Assembly: GCA_963748385.1 (NCBI GenBank)
Contig: CAVVIQ010000009.1
Span: 186,001-250,000, forward strand
DNA length: 64,000 bases
Direction of reading: 5' to 3'
Source: Rhodoblastus sp963748385
GTDB lineage: Bacteria > Pseudomonadota > Alphaproteobacteria > Rhizobiales > Beijerinckiaceae
Positions 47,821 to 58,069 of the stretch are shown here, one piece after another. Below the pieces are notes generated by a model that saw only the letters and a list, made by a program, of their open reading frames with translations, searched no databases and was not told the DNA's origin. The stretch's first letter is position 1. Every line of letters begins with the position of its first letter. Both the position numbers and the translations under genes were made by a program.

Positions 47821-48056
47821 CGGTTTCTCCCACTTCGACGGGGAAGATCATAACCCAGGTTCTCGGGAAGGCGAAAATTTTTGGCTTTTATAGCTATTTT
47901 TGTTGATCAGGCCCCAATCCGAAGTCCCCAGGCATGACGGCGCCCGCCGCCGGCTCTCCCCGTCATGCCGGCGCACGGCCGGCCGGGACGGACCCGATCG
48001 TCGTGGCGTTCGGCGCCATATCCGCCGCCCCGCCGACCGAGCGAACTTTTCCCGGT

Positions 48057-48605
48057 TCAGAGTTTCGGCGGCGTCAGGTTGGCCTTCCTTTTCCGCTCTT
48101 GCGCGTCAAGATCGGCGGATAAGACGGAAACATCGAGGATGCGGAGCATGGGCGCGCCATAATTGAACGAGAAGCTGATCTCGACCCGCCTCTTGTCGTC
48201 CCTCATCATCTTGTCGGGAGTCTTGTCGTCGGGAAATTTCCTGGCGAAATAGACCCATCCGCCATCCCCGCACGCCGGGGCCTTGCCGCCATACAGTTTA
48301 TATTTATCGATGATAATCCTGGTCAGTTCCTCGCAATTCATGTTCGTCTTGATCGAATATTCGATATCGCTGAGAGACCTTGTTTCTCGCGTAAAACCCA
48401 AGGCGATGAAAGAGCCGTCGTCCAGCGTGCAGCTGGTGGGGCCATGTTCGACATCGACACATTCGTTGGCCATGATGCGCAACGCATCGGCCTGACTCAT
48501 CCCGGTTTCAAAGTCCCGGACGCGATAGGCGGGGCTGTCGGCGAGACAAAAAGACGGAAAGAGAACTGCGCTTACCCACGCCACTAACGTCAGTATCTTC
48601 ACCAT
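48057..48605 (-). CDS. Secreted hypothetical protein
   Basis: 182 residues from ATG 48605. A signal peptide (MVKILTLVAWVSAVLF to about FCLADS) is followed by a soluble domain with four Cys (NECVDVEHGPTSC, NMNCEEL, APACGDGGW) that may form two disulfides. The C-terminus is basic. I do not recognise the family. GC content is somewhat lower than in surrounding genes, hinting at accessory origin. Confidence 0.6.
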   Translation of the reverse strand: MVKILTLVAWVSAVLFPSFCLADSPAYRVRDFETGMSQADALRIMANECVDVEHGPTSCTLDDGSFIALGFTRETRSLSDIEYSIKTNMNCEELTRIIIDKYKLYGGKAPACGDGGWVYFARKFPDDKTPDKMMRDDKRRVEISFSFNYGAPMLRILDVSVLSADLDAQERKRKANLTPPKL

Positions 48606-48821
48606 GGCGCGTTTTTCCGGAAGCCTAATCACATCAGCCTGTCAGCTAAAACCTTCGTCGTCAACGGCGCCGTCATGGCGCTTCCCGCCGGGGGAACTCG
48701 CGTGCGGCGGCATGGCGTGGAGGACCGGGGGCCGGCCGCCAATCCACTCGGCCCTTCCACTCAACCCGTTCGGCTCCGCTTGCGTAGGCGCCTCTTCCCT
48801 GTTAGCTTTTCGCTCTTGAGC

Positions 48822-48902
48822 CATGGGGTGCTGCGCTCGCTTTCGAGCGGCGGCTGAGAACATACCCATCGACCTGATCTGGATAATGCCAGCGCAGGGA
48901 AG
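48822..48902 (+). promoter_or_regulatory. TPP riboswitch (THI element) of thiC
   Basis: The conserved THI-box pieces occur in order: GGGGTG near the start, a variable GC-rich hairpin, GGCTGAGA, ATACCCAT, GACCTGATCTGGATAATGCC and AGCGCAGGGA, closing the P1 stem. It binds thiamine pyrophosphate and lowers thiC expression when thiamine is plentiful. About 60 bases separate it from ATG 48962, enough for the usual translational control by covering the ribosome-binding site GGGAG. Confidence 0.95.
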
Positions 48903-48961
48903 GCGGGCGGCGGGGCCGCGTCTCTTTCTTGCGAAACCATCATGCGAGCAGGGAGCGCGCG

Positions 48962-50805
48962 ATGAACGTCCATTCCAAGACCGGACAGAAAACTCCGTCC
49001 GCAGGCCGGAAAACGTCACCACCGGCCCGATCCCCGGCTCGCGCAAGCTCTATGTCTCGCCAGCCTGTGCGCCCGACATGCGCGTGCCTTTGCGCGAAAT
49101 TCCGCTCGATCCGTCGTGCGGAGAGGCGCCCTTGCGTGTCTATGACCCCTCCGGCCCCTATACCGAGGCCGATCCGCACATCGATCTCGCCGCCGGCCTG
49201 CCCTCCTTGCGCGAAAGCTGGGTCGCCGGACGCTCCGGGGTGGAAGCCTATGCCGGCCGGGCGATCAAGGACGAAGATAACGGCCATGTCTCGGGCGACG
49301 CTTTGGTCGCGCCCTGCCCCGCGCAGCGCACCCTCCGTCGCGGCCGCGACGGCGGGCTGGTCACCCAATATGAATTCGCCCGCGCCGGGATCATCACCGA
49401 AGAAATGATCTTTTGTGCGCATCGCGAGAATCTCGGCCGCGACGCCGCGTTGGCCGGCGCCGCCGAGCGCCGTCAGGACGGCGAGAGCTTTGGCGCGGAA
49501 ATCCCCGATTTCGTGACGCCTGAATTCGTGCGCCAGCAGATCGCGTGTGGAAAAGCGATCATTCCCGCCAATATCAACCACACCGAACTGGAGCCGATGA
49601 TCATCGGCCGCAATTTTCTGGTAAAAATCAACTCCAATATCGGCAACAGCGCCGTCACCTCCTCGGTCGCCGAGGAAGTCGAAAAAATGGTCTGGTCGAT
49701 CCGCTGGGGCGCGGACACGGTGATGGACCTTTCCACCGGGCGCAACATCCACAATATCCGCGACTGGATCCTGCGCAATTCGCCGGTTCCGATCGGCACC
49801 GTGCCGATCTATCAGGCGCTGGAAAAGGTCGGCGGCGACGCCCTGAAACTCGACTGGGAAGTGTTCAAGGACACGCTGATCGAACAGGCCGAACAGGGCG
49901 TCGATTATTTCACCATCCACGCCGGCGTGCGGCTCGGCTATGTGCCGCTGACCGCCAACCGCGTCACCGGCATCGTTTCGCGCGGCGGCTCGATCATGGC
50001 GCGCTGGTGCCTGTCGAAGCACAGGGAAAGCTTCCTCTACGAGCGCTTCGACGAGATTTGCGACATCATGCGCAAATATGACGTCTCCTTCTCGCTCGGC
50101 GACGGCCTGCGCCCTGGCTCGATCGCCGACGCCAACGACGCGGCGCAATTCGCCGAACTGGAGACGCTCGGCGAGCTGACCAAGATCGCCTGGGACAAGG
50201 GCTGCCAGGTGATGATCGAAGGCCCCGGCCACGTGCCGATGCACAAGATCAAGGAGAACATGGACAAGCAGCTGCGCGAATGCGGCGAGGCGCCCTTCTA
50301 CACGCTCGGGCCGCTGACCACCGACATCGCGCCGGGCTATGACCATATCACTTCGGCGATCGGCGCGGCGATGATCGGCTGGTTTGGCACCGCCATGCTC
50401 TGCTATGTCACGCCGAAAGAACACCTCGGCCTGCCCGACCGCGACGACGTGAAGACCGGCGTGATCACCTATCGCATCGCCGCCCATGCCGCCGATCTGG
50501 CCAAAGGCCATCCCGGCGCGCGGCTGCGCGACGACGCCATGAGCCGGGCGCGCTTCGACTTCCGCTGGCAGGACCAGTTCCACATCGGCCTCGATCCAGA
50601 CACCGCCCTGAAATTCCACGACGAAACCCTGCCCAAGGAGGCGCACAAGGTCGCGCATTTCTGCTCGATGTGCGGGCCGAAATTCTGCTCGATGAAGATC
50701 ACGCAGGATCTGAGGGTGGAAGCCGCCGCGCTGGCCGAAAAGGGAATGGCGGAAAAGAGCGCGGAATTCCTGGAAAAGGGCGGGAAGCTCTATCTGGAGA
50801 GCTGA
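48962..50805 (+). CDS. thiC: Phosphomethylpyrimidine synthase, apparent -1 frameshift near the start
   Basis: About 614 residues. ThiC converts aminoimidazole ribotide to HMP phosphate in thiamine synthesis by radical SAM chemistry. Conserved parts include FARAGIITEEMIF, NINHTELEPMIIGRNF, KINSNIGNSAV, GADTVMDLSTGR and the C-terminal cluster motif CSMCGPKFC (C-x2-C-x4-C). ATG 48962 follows GGGAG and the riboswitch. Its frame lasts about 16 codons before the conserved frame (VTTGPIPGSRKLYVSP) takes over, and one A missing from an AAAA run (48989-48992 or 49010-49013) explains the switch. No other thi gene is adjacent. Confidence 0.92.
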
Positions 50806-51168
50806 ACGGGTCGCGCCTGGTGTTGACGATCATGGGCTCGGAAAGCCGCAGCGATGACAGCGTTCGGCTCGTGGCCGACCTTCCCCGTTATGCCGACGAC
50901 CGTCTCGGCATGACCCCGAGTGGGCCCGTCGCCAGCCTTCCACCCCGATACGTCAAAGACGGCTCGAAGCAGTCGTAGGCGCGGTCACCTGCGATGGTCT
51001 CATCACGCCCAAGGTGGTCCTTTGCGGAATTGTTTCTGCACGGCGACGAATAGCTCAAGACTGCTCTTGGATCCGCCGCGCCGTCGCAAACTGCCCAGTC
51101 ATTGGATGAAAATCTTAGTCACCTGGGGAGGCTAGGCGCCTCGGCCAACGCGAACTCGGCGAAGGCGC
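50806..51168 (+). other. Gene-free gap after thiC
   Basis: About 360 bases without a credible gene on either strand. Short open frames show no family resemblance. No terminator hairpin with a T run was seen directly after thiC. Confidence 0.35.
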
Positions 51169-51495
51169 TCAGAACGCAATGCGTCCACGCAGGATTTCCC
51201 ACCACATGACCCAGTCGCCCATCAGGCTGTAGATCGGATATTTGAATGTGGCGGGCCGGTTCTTCTCGAAAAAGAAATGTCCGGCCCAGGCGAAACCGTA
51301 GCCGACGCCGAGCGCGGACAGAAACCACCACAGGACGCCACCGCTCAGCGCGAAGGCGATGAGGCAGAATAACGCGAGCGTCGTGCCAACGAAATGCATT
51401 CGGCGGCAAGTGCGGTTGGCATGTTCACCGAGATAGAACTCATAAAAGTCGGCAAAACAGGCAAAACTGCTGTTTGGAGAGGATGGGTCAGGCAT
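51169..51495 (-). CDS. Mpo1-like DUF962 membrane protein
   Basis: 108 residues. FADFYEFYLGEHANRTCRRMHFVGT carries the N-terminal His pattern of the family, and the third helix ends GYGFAWAGHFFFEKNRPATF, with YPIYSLMGDWVMWWEIL at the C-terminus. The yeast homologue Mpo1 is an Fe(II)-dependent dioxygenase acting on 2-hydroxy fatty acids in alpha-oxidation; bacterial members keep the His residues. The gene stands alone. Confidence 0.88.
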   Translation of the reverse strand: MPDPSSPNSSFACFADFYEFYLGEHANRTCRRMHFVGTTLALFCLIAFALSGGVLWWFLSALGVGYGFAWAGHFFFEKNRPATFKYPIYSLMGDWVMWWEILRGRIAF

Positions 51496-52110
51496 CGCGC
51501 ATCCCTTTCTTGAAAACGGGACGCCAACGAGAATCTCACAGCAAACTCCGGATCGTCAATTGGCGTGCAAATTTGCCTCCGACGCAATTTCGAGGTCTTT
51601 TTGGTATCTTGAAATCCGTCGCTTAGCTGGCGCGCCGGGAGAATCCGACCAATTTCGGGTTCGCGACCGCGTCGCCGATCGCAAAAAAGTCCCGATCTGT
51701 CAGGCGCAAGAACAGAGCAAGGGATGCTCGCCGCCGAACTGGCGTTCGGGGTAGAGAAAAGTTTTAGCCGCACTTTTCCGGTTCTCACCCGCGAAACTGG
51801 AACTGCTGGTCAAGCCTGGAGCTTGGCGACCGTCTGCCGCGTCGCCACCTCAGTACATTGCCTGACATAGTGACGTCCTTCCGGAATCGGCTCGAAGCGG
51901 AAGTCGAAAGAGGCCGCAAAGAGCGCCAGCTTGCGAACTTTTCCGGACCTTCGATCAGCCTGCGCGAAGGGTGGCGATCTGTACCCAATTTCGCGGAACT
52001 GAGGGTCTAGAAATCGGTCGTGCAGCCACCTAAATCAATGGATCGCCGAAAAAGCCTTGCCCGGCAAAGGCGAATAATTGCCGGAACGGCAAACCTCCGA
52101 GGAGGTTCCC
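51496..52110 (-). other. Gap holding a possible 5'-truncated gene remnant
   Basis: No complete gene. On the minus strand a start-less open frame of 74 codons (52034 down to stop 51810-51812) reads with normal-looking composition, including KLALFAASFDFRFEPIPEG and ending VATRQTVAKLQA. It could be the tail of a deleted gene or a chance frame. Nothing else is supported. Confidence 0.25.
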
Positions 52111-52710
52111 ATGACATGGAGCGTTGAAGGCACATACATTGAAGCTTGCAACTGTGAGGCAGCGTGCCCTTGCATCTTCCTCTCGCCGCCAACCGAGGAC
52201 GATTGCAAGGTCCTTGTCGGATGGCACATTAATAAAGGCCGTCATGGCGACGCCGTTCTCGACGGCCTGAACGCCGCGCTGATCGCATTTGCGCCCGGGA
52301 ATATGAAGGACGGCCAGTGGAAAGTCGCCCTCTATCTGGACAGTCGCGGCGACGACAGGCAAAAGGCCGCGCTCCAAGGGATATTCTCGGGCGCCGACGG
52401 AGGACACCTCGCCAACCTCGGACCGCTGATCGGCCAAGTCTTGGGCGCGCGGCCTGCAAAAATCAGTTTTAGCGAAGGCGCAAACCGGCAATACCGTTTT
52501 GAGGTGGATGGCGCCGCTTCAACCGAGATGGCGCCGATTCAGGGCCAAGGCGGCGGAACGACCGAAATCAAGGGTCATCCGCTCGCGATATCGCCGGGAC
52601 AACCTGTCACCGTTTCCCGCGCTTCACACCTCAAGATCGACGATTTCGGGATCAAGTGCGAAGTCGGAGGGCGAAATGGCTTCTTCGCGCCATTCGCATA
52701 CCAGAGCTGA
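52111..52710 (+). CDS. DUF1326 domain protein
   Basis: 199 residues from ATG 52111, preceded by GAGGAGG. The family signature is the N-terminal WSVEGTYIEACNCEAACPC, where the CNCxxxCPC cysteines suggest metal binding. GHLANLGPLIGQVLG and HPLAISPGQPVTVSRAS are also typical. No signal peptide is seen. It overlaps the DUF2182 gene by 35 bases, a pairing common in proteobacteria whose role is not established; metal handling is a reasonable guess from the Cys motif. Confidence 0.88.
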   Translation: MTWSVEGTYIEACNCEAACPCIFLSPPTEDDCKVLVGWHINKGRHGDAVLDGLNAALIAFAPGNMKDGQWKVALYLDSRGDDRQKAALQGIFSGADGGHLANLGPLIGQVLGARPAKISFSEGANRQYRFEVDGAASTEMAPIQGQGGGTTEIKGHPLAISPGQPVTVSRASHLKIDDFGIKCEVGGRNGFFAPFAYQS

Positions 52711-53479
52711 CCAAAGCCGGACCGCGTCGTCGCGCGACCTGATACTTGAGCGCCCCTGGACGGCGGCAGGCATTTGGGCGGCGACGCTTGCAGGGTGGCT
52801 CGCCCTGCTCTGGGGCGCCTTCAACATGGACAGTCCCGCTGCCCAATTCGCCATGCCGATGGGCCAATGGTCGGCAGCGAACTGGTTGGCGGTGTTCGTC
52901 ATGTGGACCGTTATGATGGCGGCGATGATGCTGCCTTCGGCGGCCCCGATGGTGATGTGTTTTTCGGCGCTGAACCGGCGGCGCGGCGACGGCGCGAGAA
53001 CTTTCTTTTTCGCGGCCGGCTATCTCGCATTGTGGGCTGTTTTCAGTGGCGCAGTGACTGTTGCGCAGTGGGCGCTGCAATCTGCTGGTTGGGTCTCGCC
53101 CATGATCGTGAGCGTGTCGCCTGTGTTCAGCGCGGCGCTTCTCCTGATTGCAGGCGTTGTTCAGTTCAGCACGTTCAAGAATGCCTGCCTGCGCGCATGT
53201 CGTTCGCCACTTGGCTTCCTGATCAGCGATTGGAGCGATGGGCTTTTTGGCGCTTGGCGGATGGGAATGCGCCACGGTCTTTATTGCACTGGGTGTTGTT
53301 GGGGCCTAATGGCGCTTTTGTTTGTCGGCGGAGCCATGAATCTGCTCTGGATCGCCGCCCTCGCCATTTTAGTCGCGATTGAAAAACTCGCGCCGAAGGG
53401 GGACTTGGTCGGCCGGTTGCTGGGCGGGGTTATGATTGGCGCCGGTGTACTGAGTTGGAGCGGGCTTTTAGCGCCATGA
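52676..53479 (+). CDS. DUF2182 membrane protein (predicted metal-binding)
   Basis: 267 residues from ATG 52676 with GGAGGG upstream. Six or seven helices. The signature is AVFVMWTVMMAAMMLPSAAP in helix 2, then FKNACLRACRSPLGF and RHGLYCTGCCWGLMALLFVGG, where Cys and Met residues suggest copper or other soft-metal contact. It is encoded with the DUF1326 protein in one overlapping unit, so they probably act together. Confidence 0.88.
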   Translation: MASSRHSHTRADQSRTASSRDLILERPWTAAGIWAATLAGWLALLWGAFNMDSPAAQFAMPMGQWSAANWLAVFVMWTVMMAAMMLPSAAPMVMCFSALNRRRGDGARTFFFAAGYLALWAVFSGAVTVAQWALQSAGWVSPMIVSVSPVFSAALLLIAGVVQFSTFKNACLRACRSPLGFLISDWSDGLFGAWRMGMRHGLYCTGCCWGLMALLFVGGAMNLLWIAALAILVAIEKLAPKGDLVGRLLGGVMIGAGVLSWSGLLAP

Positions 53480-53962
53480 CAGCGAAGCGCGACGAATGGC
53501 GTTGGCCCGCAGCGCGCTTCCGTTATCGATAGTCCGGCGCACTCGCATGGGATCGCCGTTCACGCGCGAGGCAGATCCCGTTTCGGCGGCCGTTGCGTTC
53601 GACCCATCAATTGCGTTGGTGTCCGAAATCAGGTTGCGACGTCGATGATTCAGGGATCAGGCGCAGGTCCGCTTCGAGCCGATCCCTTTGTATCGTCGTT
53701 GTGGCCTGCAATGTCCGGAACTGGCGCCAAGCGGCCCTTGCCGGTGACGCTGAAGGACTTCCGCTATTTGCAATTCTTCACCCGGCTCACGCGATTCCTC
53801 GTCGCCCGCCTAGGCGCATTCGCGTTTCCCGATCGTGCCGGACTACGCAAAGGCTCGTATTGGAATTCGGCAATCATCAAAGAAAGCGGCGCTTCAAACG
53901 GAACGAAGATCGTACAGGGATGATATCGAAATCCCACGCGACGGCTGGCAACCCGGGCATCT
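53480..53962 (+). other. Gene-free gap after the DUF2182 gene
   Basis: About 480 bases. Several short overlapping frames exist on both strands but none shows domain features or a convincing start. I see nothing that can be called here. Confidence 0.3.
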
Positions 53963-54787
53963 TCACATGCGGTGCATGGTTTGCGGCGCAGGCGACATCG
54001 CGCCCGTAAGTGTACTGATCCATTGAATGATCGCATCGGCGACTTTGCGCCAATCAGATTCAAGCATCATGCCGTGGGCCATTCCGTCGAACATCAACGG
54101 TTCGACGCCATAAGCGCGCGCCGTGGCTTCCACCTGGTTAGGCCGCAAGATTGCGTCGTTTTGTGCGCCAACGACCAACATCGGCGTCTTAATCCGTCGA
54201 ACATCGACGAGATTCAATGCGAGATAATCGAGAAAGCCGAGAAAGGATTCGTCCTGAAAAGTCGCGTAGTAACGCGCGACCTCGGTTTCCGGCATTTCCG
54301 GCGAAAAGACTAATTCATGCACCTTTTTGACGTCGGAAATTATGGGCCGAAAACTCAATGTCAGATTGCACTTTATGACGTCGAGTGGCCGCTCGCGCAA
54401 TAAGCGCAGAAAGCTCCGCCAAATGCCGGTCGGCGGGGTGCTCGCAAGCAATACGGCGCCGGGCAACGTATGGGTCTCCAAATATTTTTGCACCACGAAC
54501 CCGCCCATGGAATGCCCTATCAGGACAGGCGGTTCCGGCAACGTTTCGACTACGCTCTCGATGTCTGCGACATAGTCTTTGATGCGGGTGAAACGCAGCC
54601 TTTCGCGACCTTCACTCGCGCCATGCCCGCGCAGGCTCGGTGCGTGAACCGTAAAACCCTTGGCGGCGAAATAGTCGAGAAAGAATTCATCCCAGATTTG
54701 CGCCGAGCACCATGATCCGTGAACGAACAATAGGGGCGGCCCACCACGTGGCGTCGGCGGCGTCTTCGAAATGAGTTCGAGTTTCAT
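53963..54787 (-). CDS. Alpha/beta hydrolase
   Basis: 274 residues. LLFVHGSWCSAQIWDEFF has the oxyanion HG motif, VLIGHSMGGFVVQKYLE is the nucleophile elbow GHSMG with the catalytic Ser, PMLVVGAQNDAIL carries the likely Asp, and DGMAHGMMLESDW the His. The cap is helical. Substrates of such lipase/lysophospholipase-like hydrolases cannot be told from sequence. It stands alone with gaps of over 400 bases on both sides. Confidence 0.9.
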   Translation of the reverse strand: MKLELISKTPPTPRGGPPLLFVHGSWCSAQIWDEFFLDYFAAKGFTVHAPSLRGHGASEGRERLRFTRIKDYVADIESVVETLPEPPVLIGHSMGGFVVQKYLETHTLPGAVLLASTPPTGIWRSFLRLLRERPLDVIKCNLTLSFRPIISDVKKVHELVFSPEMPETEVARYYATFQDESFLGFLDYLALNLVDVRRIKTPMLVVGAQNDAILRPNQVEATARAYGVEPLMFDGMAHGMMLESDWRKVADAIIQWISTLTGAMSPAPQTMHRM

Positions 54788-55219
54788 TGTCCTTTCCTAA
54801 AAGAACTTGTTCAACATGTCGTTGGCTATACGATGCTCGAAACATCGGCCGGGAAACAGTGCTCTGGATTGCATAATTTTCGCACCATGAAACGGATTGA
54901 AGAAAGGTGCGAAAAACATCCAACTCTGCTCCGGCAGTCAGCGGCCACTATAATATTGACGGAGTTGAAAAGCATCGCATTTATTCAAACAAATTTTCGT
55001 GTTCGATGATGCGACGCGTAATGCTGTGTTTCGTCAGCGCATCAGCGTGCGAAGCGCAAATCCAATGGGGTTATTTTTGAACGCGGATTCACGTTGCGCC
55101 GTCAGAGCATGCGCTTTCGTCTGAACTTAAATGTCTACACATGTCACCAAGCCGTTTCCCGCCGTCCCGGGTCATTCACAGCCGGGAGCCGCGAGCGGCT
55201 TTCGAACCGCCAGCCGAAG
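54788..55219 (+). other. Gene-free, A+T-richer gap
   Basis: About 430 bases. The middle (about 54820-55130) is clearly A+T-richer than the flanks and contains no supported gene. It separates the accessory 51-55 kb stretch from the hopanoid genes and may be a former insertion site. Confidence 0.3.
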
Positions 55220-56450
55220 TCAGGCGATCTCGACTTCGGCGTCGTCGATCTCGGTCATGACGCCGTCGCCGCTCAGCGCATAATCGTGGCCCCGCCAGTG
55301 GACCTGGCCGGGCAGGAAGCTGGCGATGAAAACCGCGAAGCTGAACAGGTCGCGGACCGGGCCGAGCCAGAGCGCGTGATCGTGTTCGGGAAAGCGCCGG
55401 TCGATCTCGAATTGCAGGATCATCCGGGCGAGCGCGGCGGCGCCCAGGAGGGCGATCGTCGCCGGCGAAAAGCCGCCGGCCAGCACGGCGAGCAGGGCCC
55501 AGGCCACCGGAAAGGTCACCGCCGAGCCGATATGGCCGAGCGGGATCGAGCGAATGGATGGTGCGCGCCCAGCGCAGGTCGCGCCGCCACACTTCGCCAA
55601 AACTGCGTTCCGCATGGGCGTGGCCGACGACGAAATCGGCGACGGCGATTTTCTGGCCCGTCTCGCGCACCGCCTCGCCGAGCATGTAATCGTCGGCGAG
55701 CTGGTCCTTGACCCGCTCGAAGCCGCCGATGGCCTCGAGCGTGCTCCGGCGCAGGGCGATGGTCGCGCCGACGCAAGGCTCCGCCATATTGAGCGCCATG
55801 CCGGTCAGCACATTGGGCAAAAAGCCGTAATCCACCCCCATCGCGCCGAGCCGCGACCAGAAGCCGGCAAGCGGTCTTCCGCGATAAAGGCAGGTGACGA
55901 GGCCGACGTTTGGGCGCTCGATCGCCGCCGCCAGCCGGTCGAGATAATCCGGCTCGACCGAAATGTCGCTGTCCGCCAGCACGACAAAAGGATGCTCGAT
56001 GCGGCGCGACAGACTGATGAGATTGGAGACCTTGCCGTTGGTCCCGTGGACCGTGGCGTCGACCGCCAGCTCCACGCTGAGCTGCGCCGGCGCGCCCTCG
56101 ATCTTTCCGTCGCGCGCCTGCGCGACGATGCGCCGCGCGACCGCCGCAGCCGGATCGTCGCGCTGGTGGACGCCGAAAATGACCTGCACCGGCCCCGCAT
56201 AGTTCTGGCGGCAGAAGCTCAGCAAATGCTCGTAAAGCCCTGTTTCAGCGCCATAAAGTGGCTTCAGCACCGTCACGCCGGACGATTGCGCCGGCGCGGT
56301 GGCGGCGTTCGGACGAGGAAAACGCCTCAGGCTGGCCAGAGCGAGAAAAGTATAGAGGATCGCCACGACGCAGACGAAGGCGAAAACCGCCGCGACAGGC
56401 GCCGCGCCGATCCAGTCCCCCATCATGCCAAGCCAGGCGCCGTCCATCAT
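55220..56450 (-). CDS. hpnI: Hopanoid biosynthesis glycosyltransferase HpnI, apparent +1 frameshift
   Basis: GT2 enzyme of about 409 residues with an N-terminal membrane helix. VTVLKPLYGAETGLYEHLLS, FGVHQRDDPA, VVLADSDISVEPDYL and the ceramide-glucosyltransferase-like QLADDYMLGEAV motif identify it. HpnI adds N-acetylglucosamine to bacteriohopanetetrol before HpnK/HpnJ steps. The frame breaks at the GGG 55542-55544 (one extra base). The other frame gives LGHIGSAVTFPVAWALLAVL and the C-terminal membrane helices to the stop at 55220. It follows hpnM by 13 bases. Confidence 0.88.
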
Positions 56451-56463
56451 TCCTTCCGTCCGT

Positions 56464-57072
56464 TCATGGCGTCAGATAGTTTTGCGTGCGCTCGCGCAGA
56501 GCCTTCACCGAGGCGTCGAAACCGTCCTGGTTCAATCCGCGCAACGAGCGGCGCCATTGCGCCAGTTCGCTGATCGAGCCTTCGGCGAGAAGGTCGCCAA
56601 TCTTCCAGCCCCCGGGCGTCTGGCGCACGACATAATCGACCGTCATCGGCGGCCCCTTGTCAAGAACGATCCGCGTCGTCACCACCAGGGCGCCGTCGCG
56701 CGCGACTGTCTTGTCGTCGCGCTCGAAGCCCTTGCCGTTGAAGCCTTCGAGATGGGCGGCGTAGGATGCGGCGACATAATCGGCGAAAGCCTCACTCCAT
56801 TCGGCCTTCCGGGCGTCGGTCAAGGCGTCCCAGCCGGCGCCGTAAACCATGCGCGCCATGTCCGGCAGGTCGAAGGTCGCGCCGATCGCCGGCCGCAGGG
56901 CGTCATAGCGCTGCTTGACGCTCATCTCGCCGAGCTTGCCGATGATCCCCGACTGTCCGTCCTGGAACTGTTTGACGGCGGCGACCGCGGCGGCGGAATC
57001 GTCGGCCCGCGCCACGGAAAGCGCGGGCAGGACGGCAAGAGCAGCCAGGACCAGACGGCGATCACAAACCAT
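56464..57072 (-). CDS. hpnM: Hopanoid-associated MlaC/Ttg2D-type periplasmic protein HpnM
   Basis: 202 residues. A signal peptide ends near SVARADDS. The MlaC-like domain has KQRYDALRPAIGATFDLPDMARMVYG, WSEAFADYVAASYAAHLEGF and DYVVRQTPGGWKIGDLLAEG. MlaC proteins carry phospholipids across the periplasm, and HpnM is the hopanoid-operon version, thought to help hopanoid movement. It overlaps hpnL by 11 bases. Confidence 0.9.
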   Translation of the reverse strand: MVCDRRLVLAALAVLPALSVARADDSAAAVAAVKQFQDGQSGIIGKLGEMSVKQRYDALRPAIGATFDLPDMARMVYGAGWDALTDARKAEWSEAFADYVAASYAAHLEGFNGKGFERDDKTVARDGALVVTTRIVLDKGPPMTVDYVVRQTPGGWKIGDLLAEGSISELAQWRRSLRGLNQDGFDASVKALRERTQNYLTP

Positions 57073-58069
57073 GAGGCTCCTCCCGGGACGAAAATTTCTC
57101 GCCGAAAAAGAAGCCGCGCAGGCGCGATCCCTCCATCCGCCGCCACAGCCACAGGCCCGGCGCGCCGAGGACGAAGTCGGGAATGCGCTTGATCAGCGAC
57201 AAAGCGATGGCGGTGGGCGAAGCGATGCCGAAGGCGGCGCAGAGCGCAATATAGCCGCCCTCCTGCACGCCCCAGGCGCCGGGAATGAGAAACCCGCCCG
57301 CCTTGACCGCATGGCCAAGGCTTTCGATGGCCAGGGCGGCGCCGAAGGAGCGCGGATCGCCGAGCAGACGAAGCGCGAGCCAGATTTCAAGCACGCCGAC
57401 GAACCAGGCGCCCATATGGATCGCGAGCGCCGCCGTCAGGCCGGAGCGCCGGCGCAATATGCCGTCGAAAGCCGCGCGCAGCGCGGGCAGGCCGCTCACC
57501 GACGCCCAGCCGGCGCGGCGCTCGACGAAAGCAGCAAGCCGGTCCATCCAGCCCATGGCGAGCAGGCGCGGCGCCAGCCAGAAGCCGGCGAGCGCCGGCG
57601 CCATGACGCCGAGACCGGCCAGGATGGCGAGAGTGAGATCGGCGTTGACCCTTTTGTCCGCGAGGAAAAACACGCCGAGCAGGGTGAACAGCACCTGGGT
57701 CGCGGTCAGCGCCAGCAGATCGCCGATCACGCTCGCGGCGGCCTCGCCGCCCGCCACGCCATCTTTCCGCAGCAGGCGGGCGCCGATCACGTCGCCGCCG
57801 ATCTGCGCGACGGGAAGCAGATTATTGATGGATTCCCGCACCCAGCGCAGCCGCGCCATCGGCCAGGGACGCGGGCGTGGGCGCGGCAGCAGGGCGCGCC
57901 AGGCGAAACCCGCCAGAACAGTCTGGGCGAAGCGGATGGCCACGATCCACAACACGCCGAAGCCCGCCGAGGCGAACGCGCGCGCGACATCGCCCGCGCC
58001 CTCGTAGATCGTGAGGGCGGCGAACAGGCCGAGGCCCAGCAGGAGGGCGAATCCGGCGGCGGCTTTCAT
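57062..58069 (-). CDS. hpnL: Hopanoid-associated membrane protein HpnL
   Basis: 335 residues from ATG 58069, with about eight helices and the lysylphosphatidylglycerol synthase-type membrane fold. Typical motifs are SINNLLPVAQIGGDVIGARLL, ASVIGDLLALTATQ and AGGFLIPGAWGVQEGGYIAL. HpnL is a conserved member of hopanoid gene sets with an unproven role, possibly in transport. It lies 95 bases after tex and overlaps hpnM. The tex frame runs on into this gene only because of the tex indel, so no fusion is inferred. Confidence 0.9.
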   Translation of the reverse strand: MKAAAGFALLLGLGLFAALTIYEGAGDVARAFASAGFGVLWIVAIRFAQTVLAGFAWRALLPRPRPRPWPMARLRWVRESINNLLPVAQIGGDVIGARLLRKDGVAGGEAAASVIGDLLALTATQVLFTLLGVFFLADKRVNADLTLAILAGLGVMAPALAGFWLAPRLLAMGWMDRLAAFVERRAGWASVSGLPALRAAFDGILRRRSGLTAALAIHMGAWFVGVLEIWLALRLLGDPRSFGAALAIESLGHAVKAGGFLIPGAWGVQEGGYIALCAAFGIASPTAIALSLIKRIPDFVLGAPGLWLWRRMEGSRLRGFFFGEKFSSREEPHGL

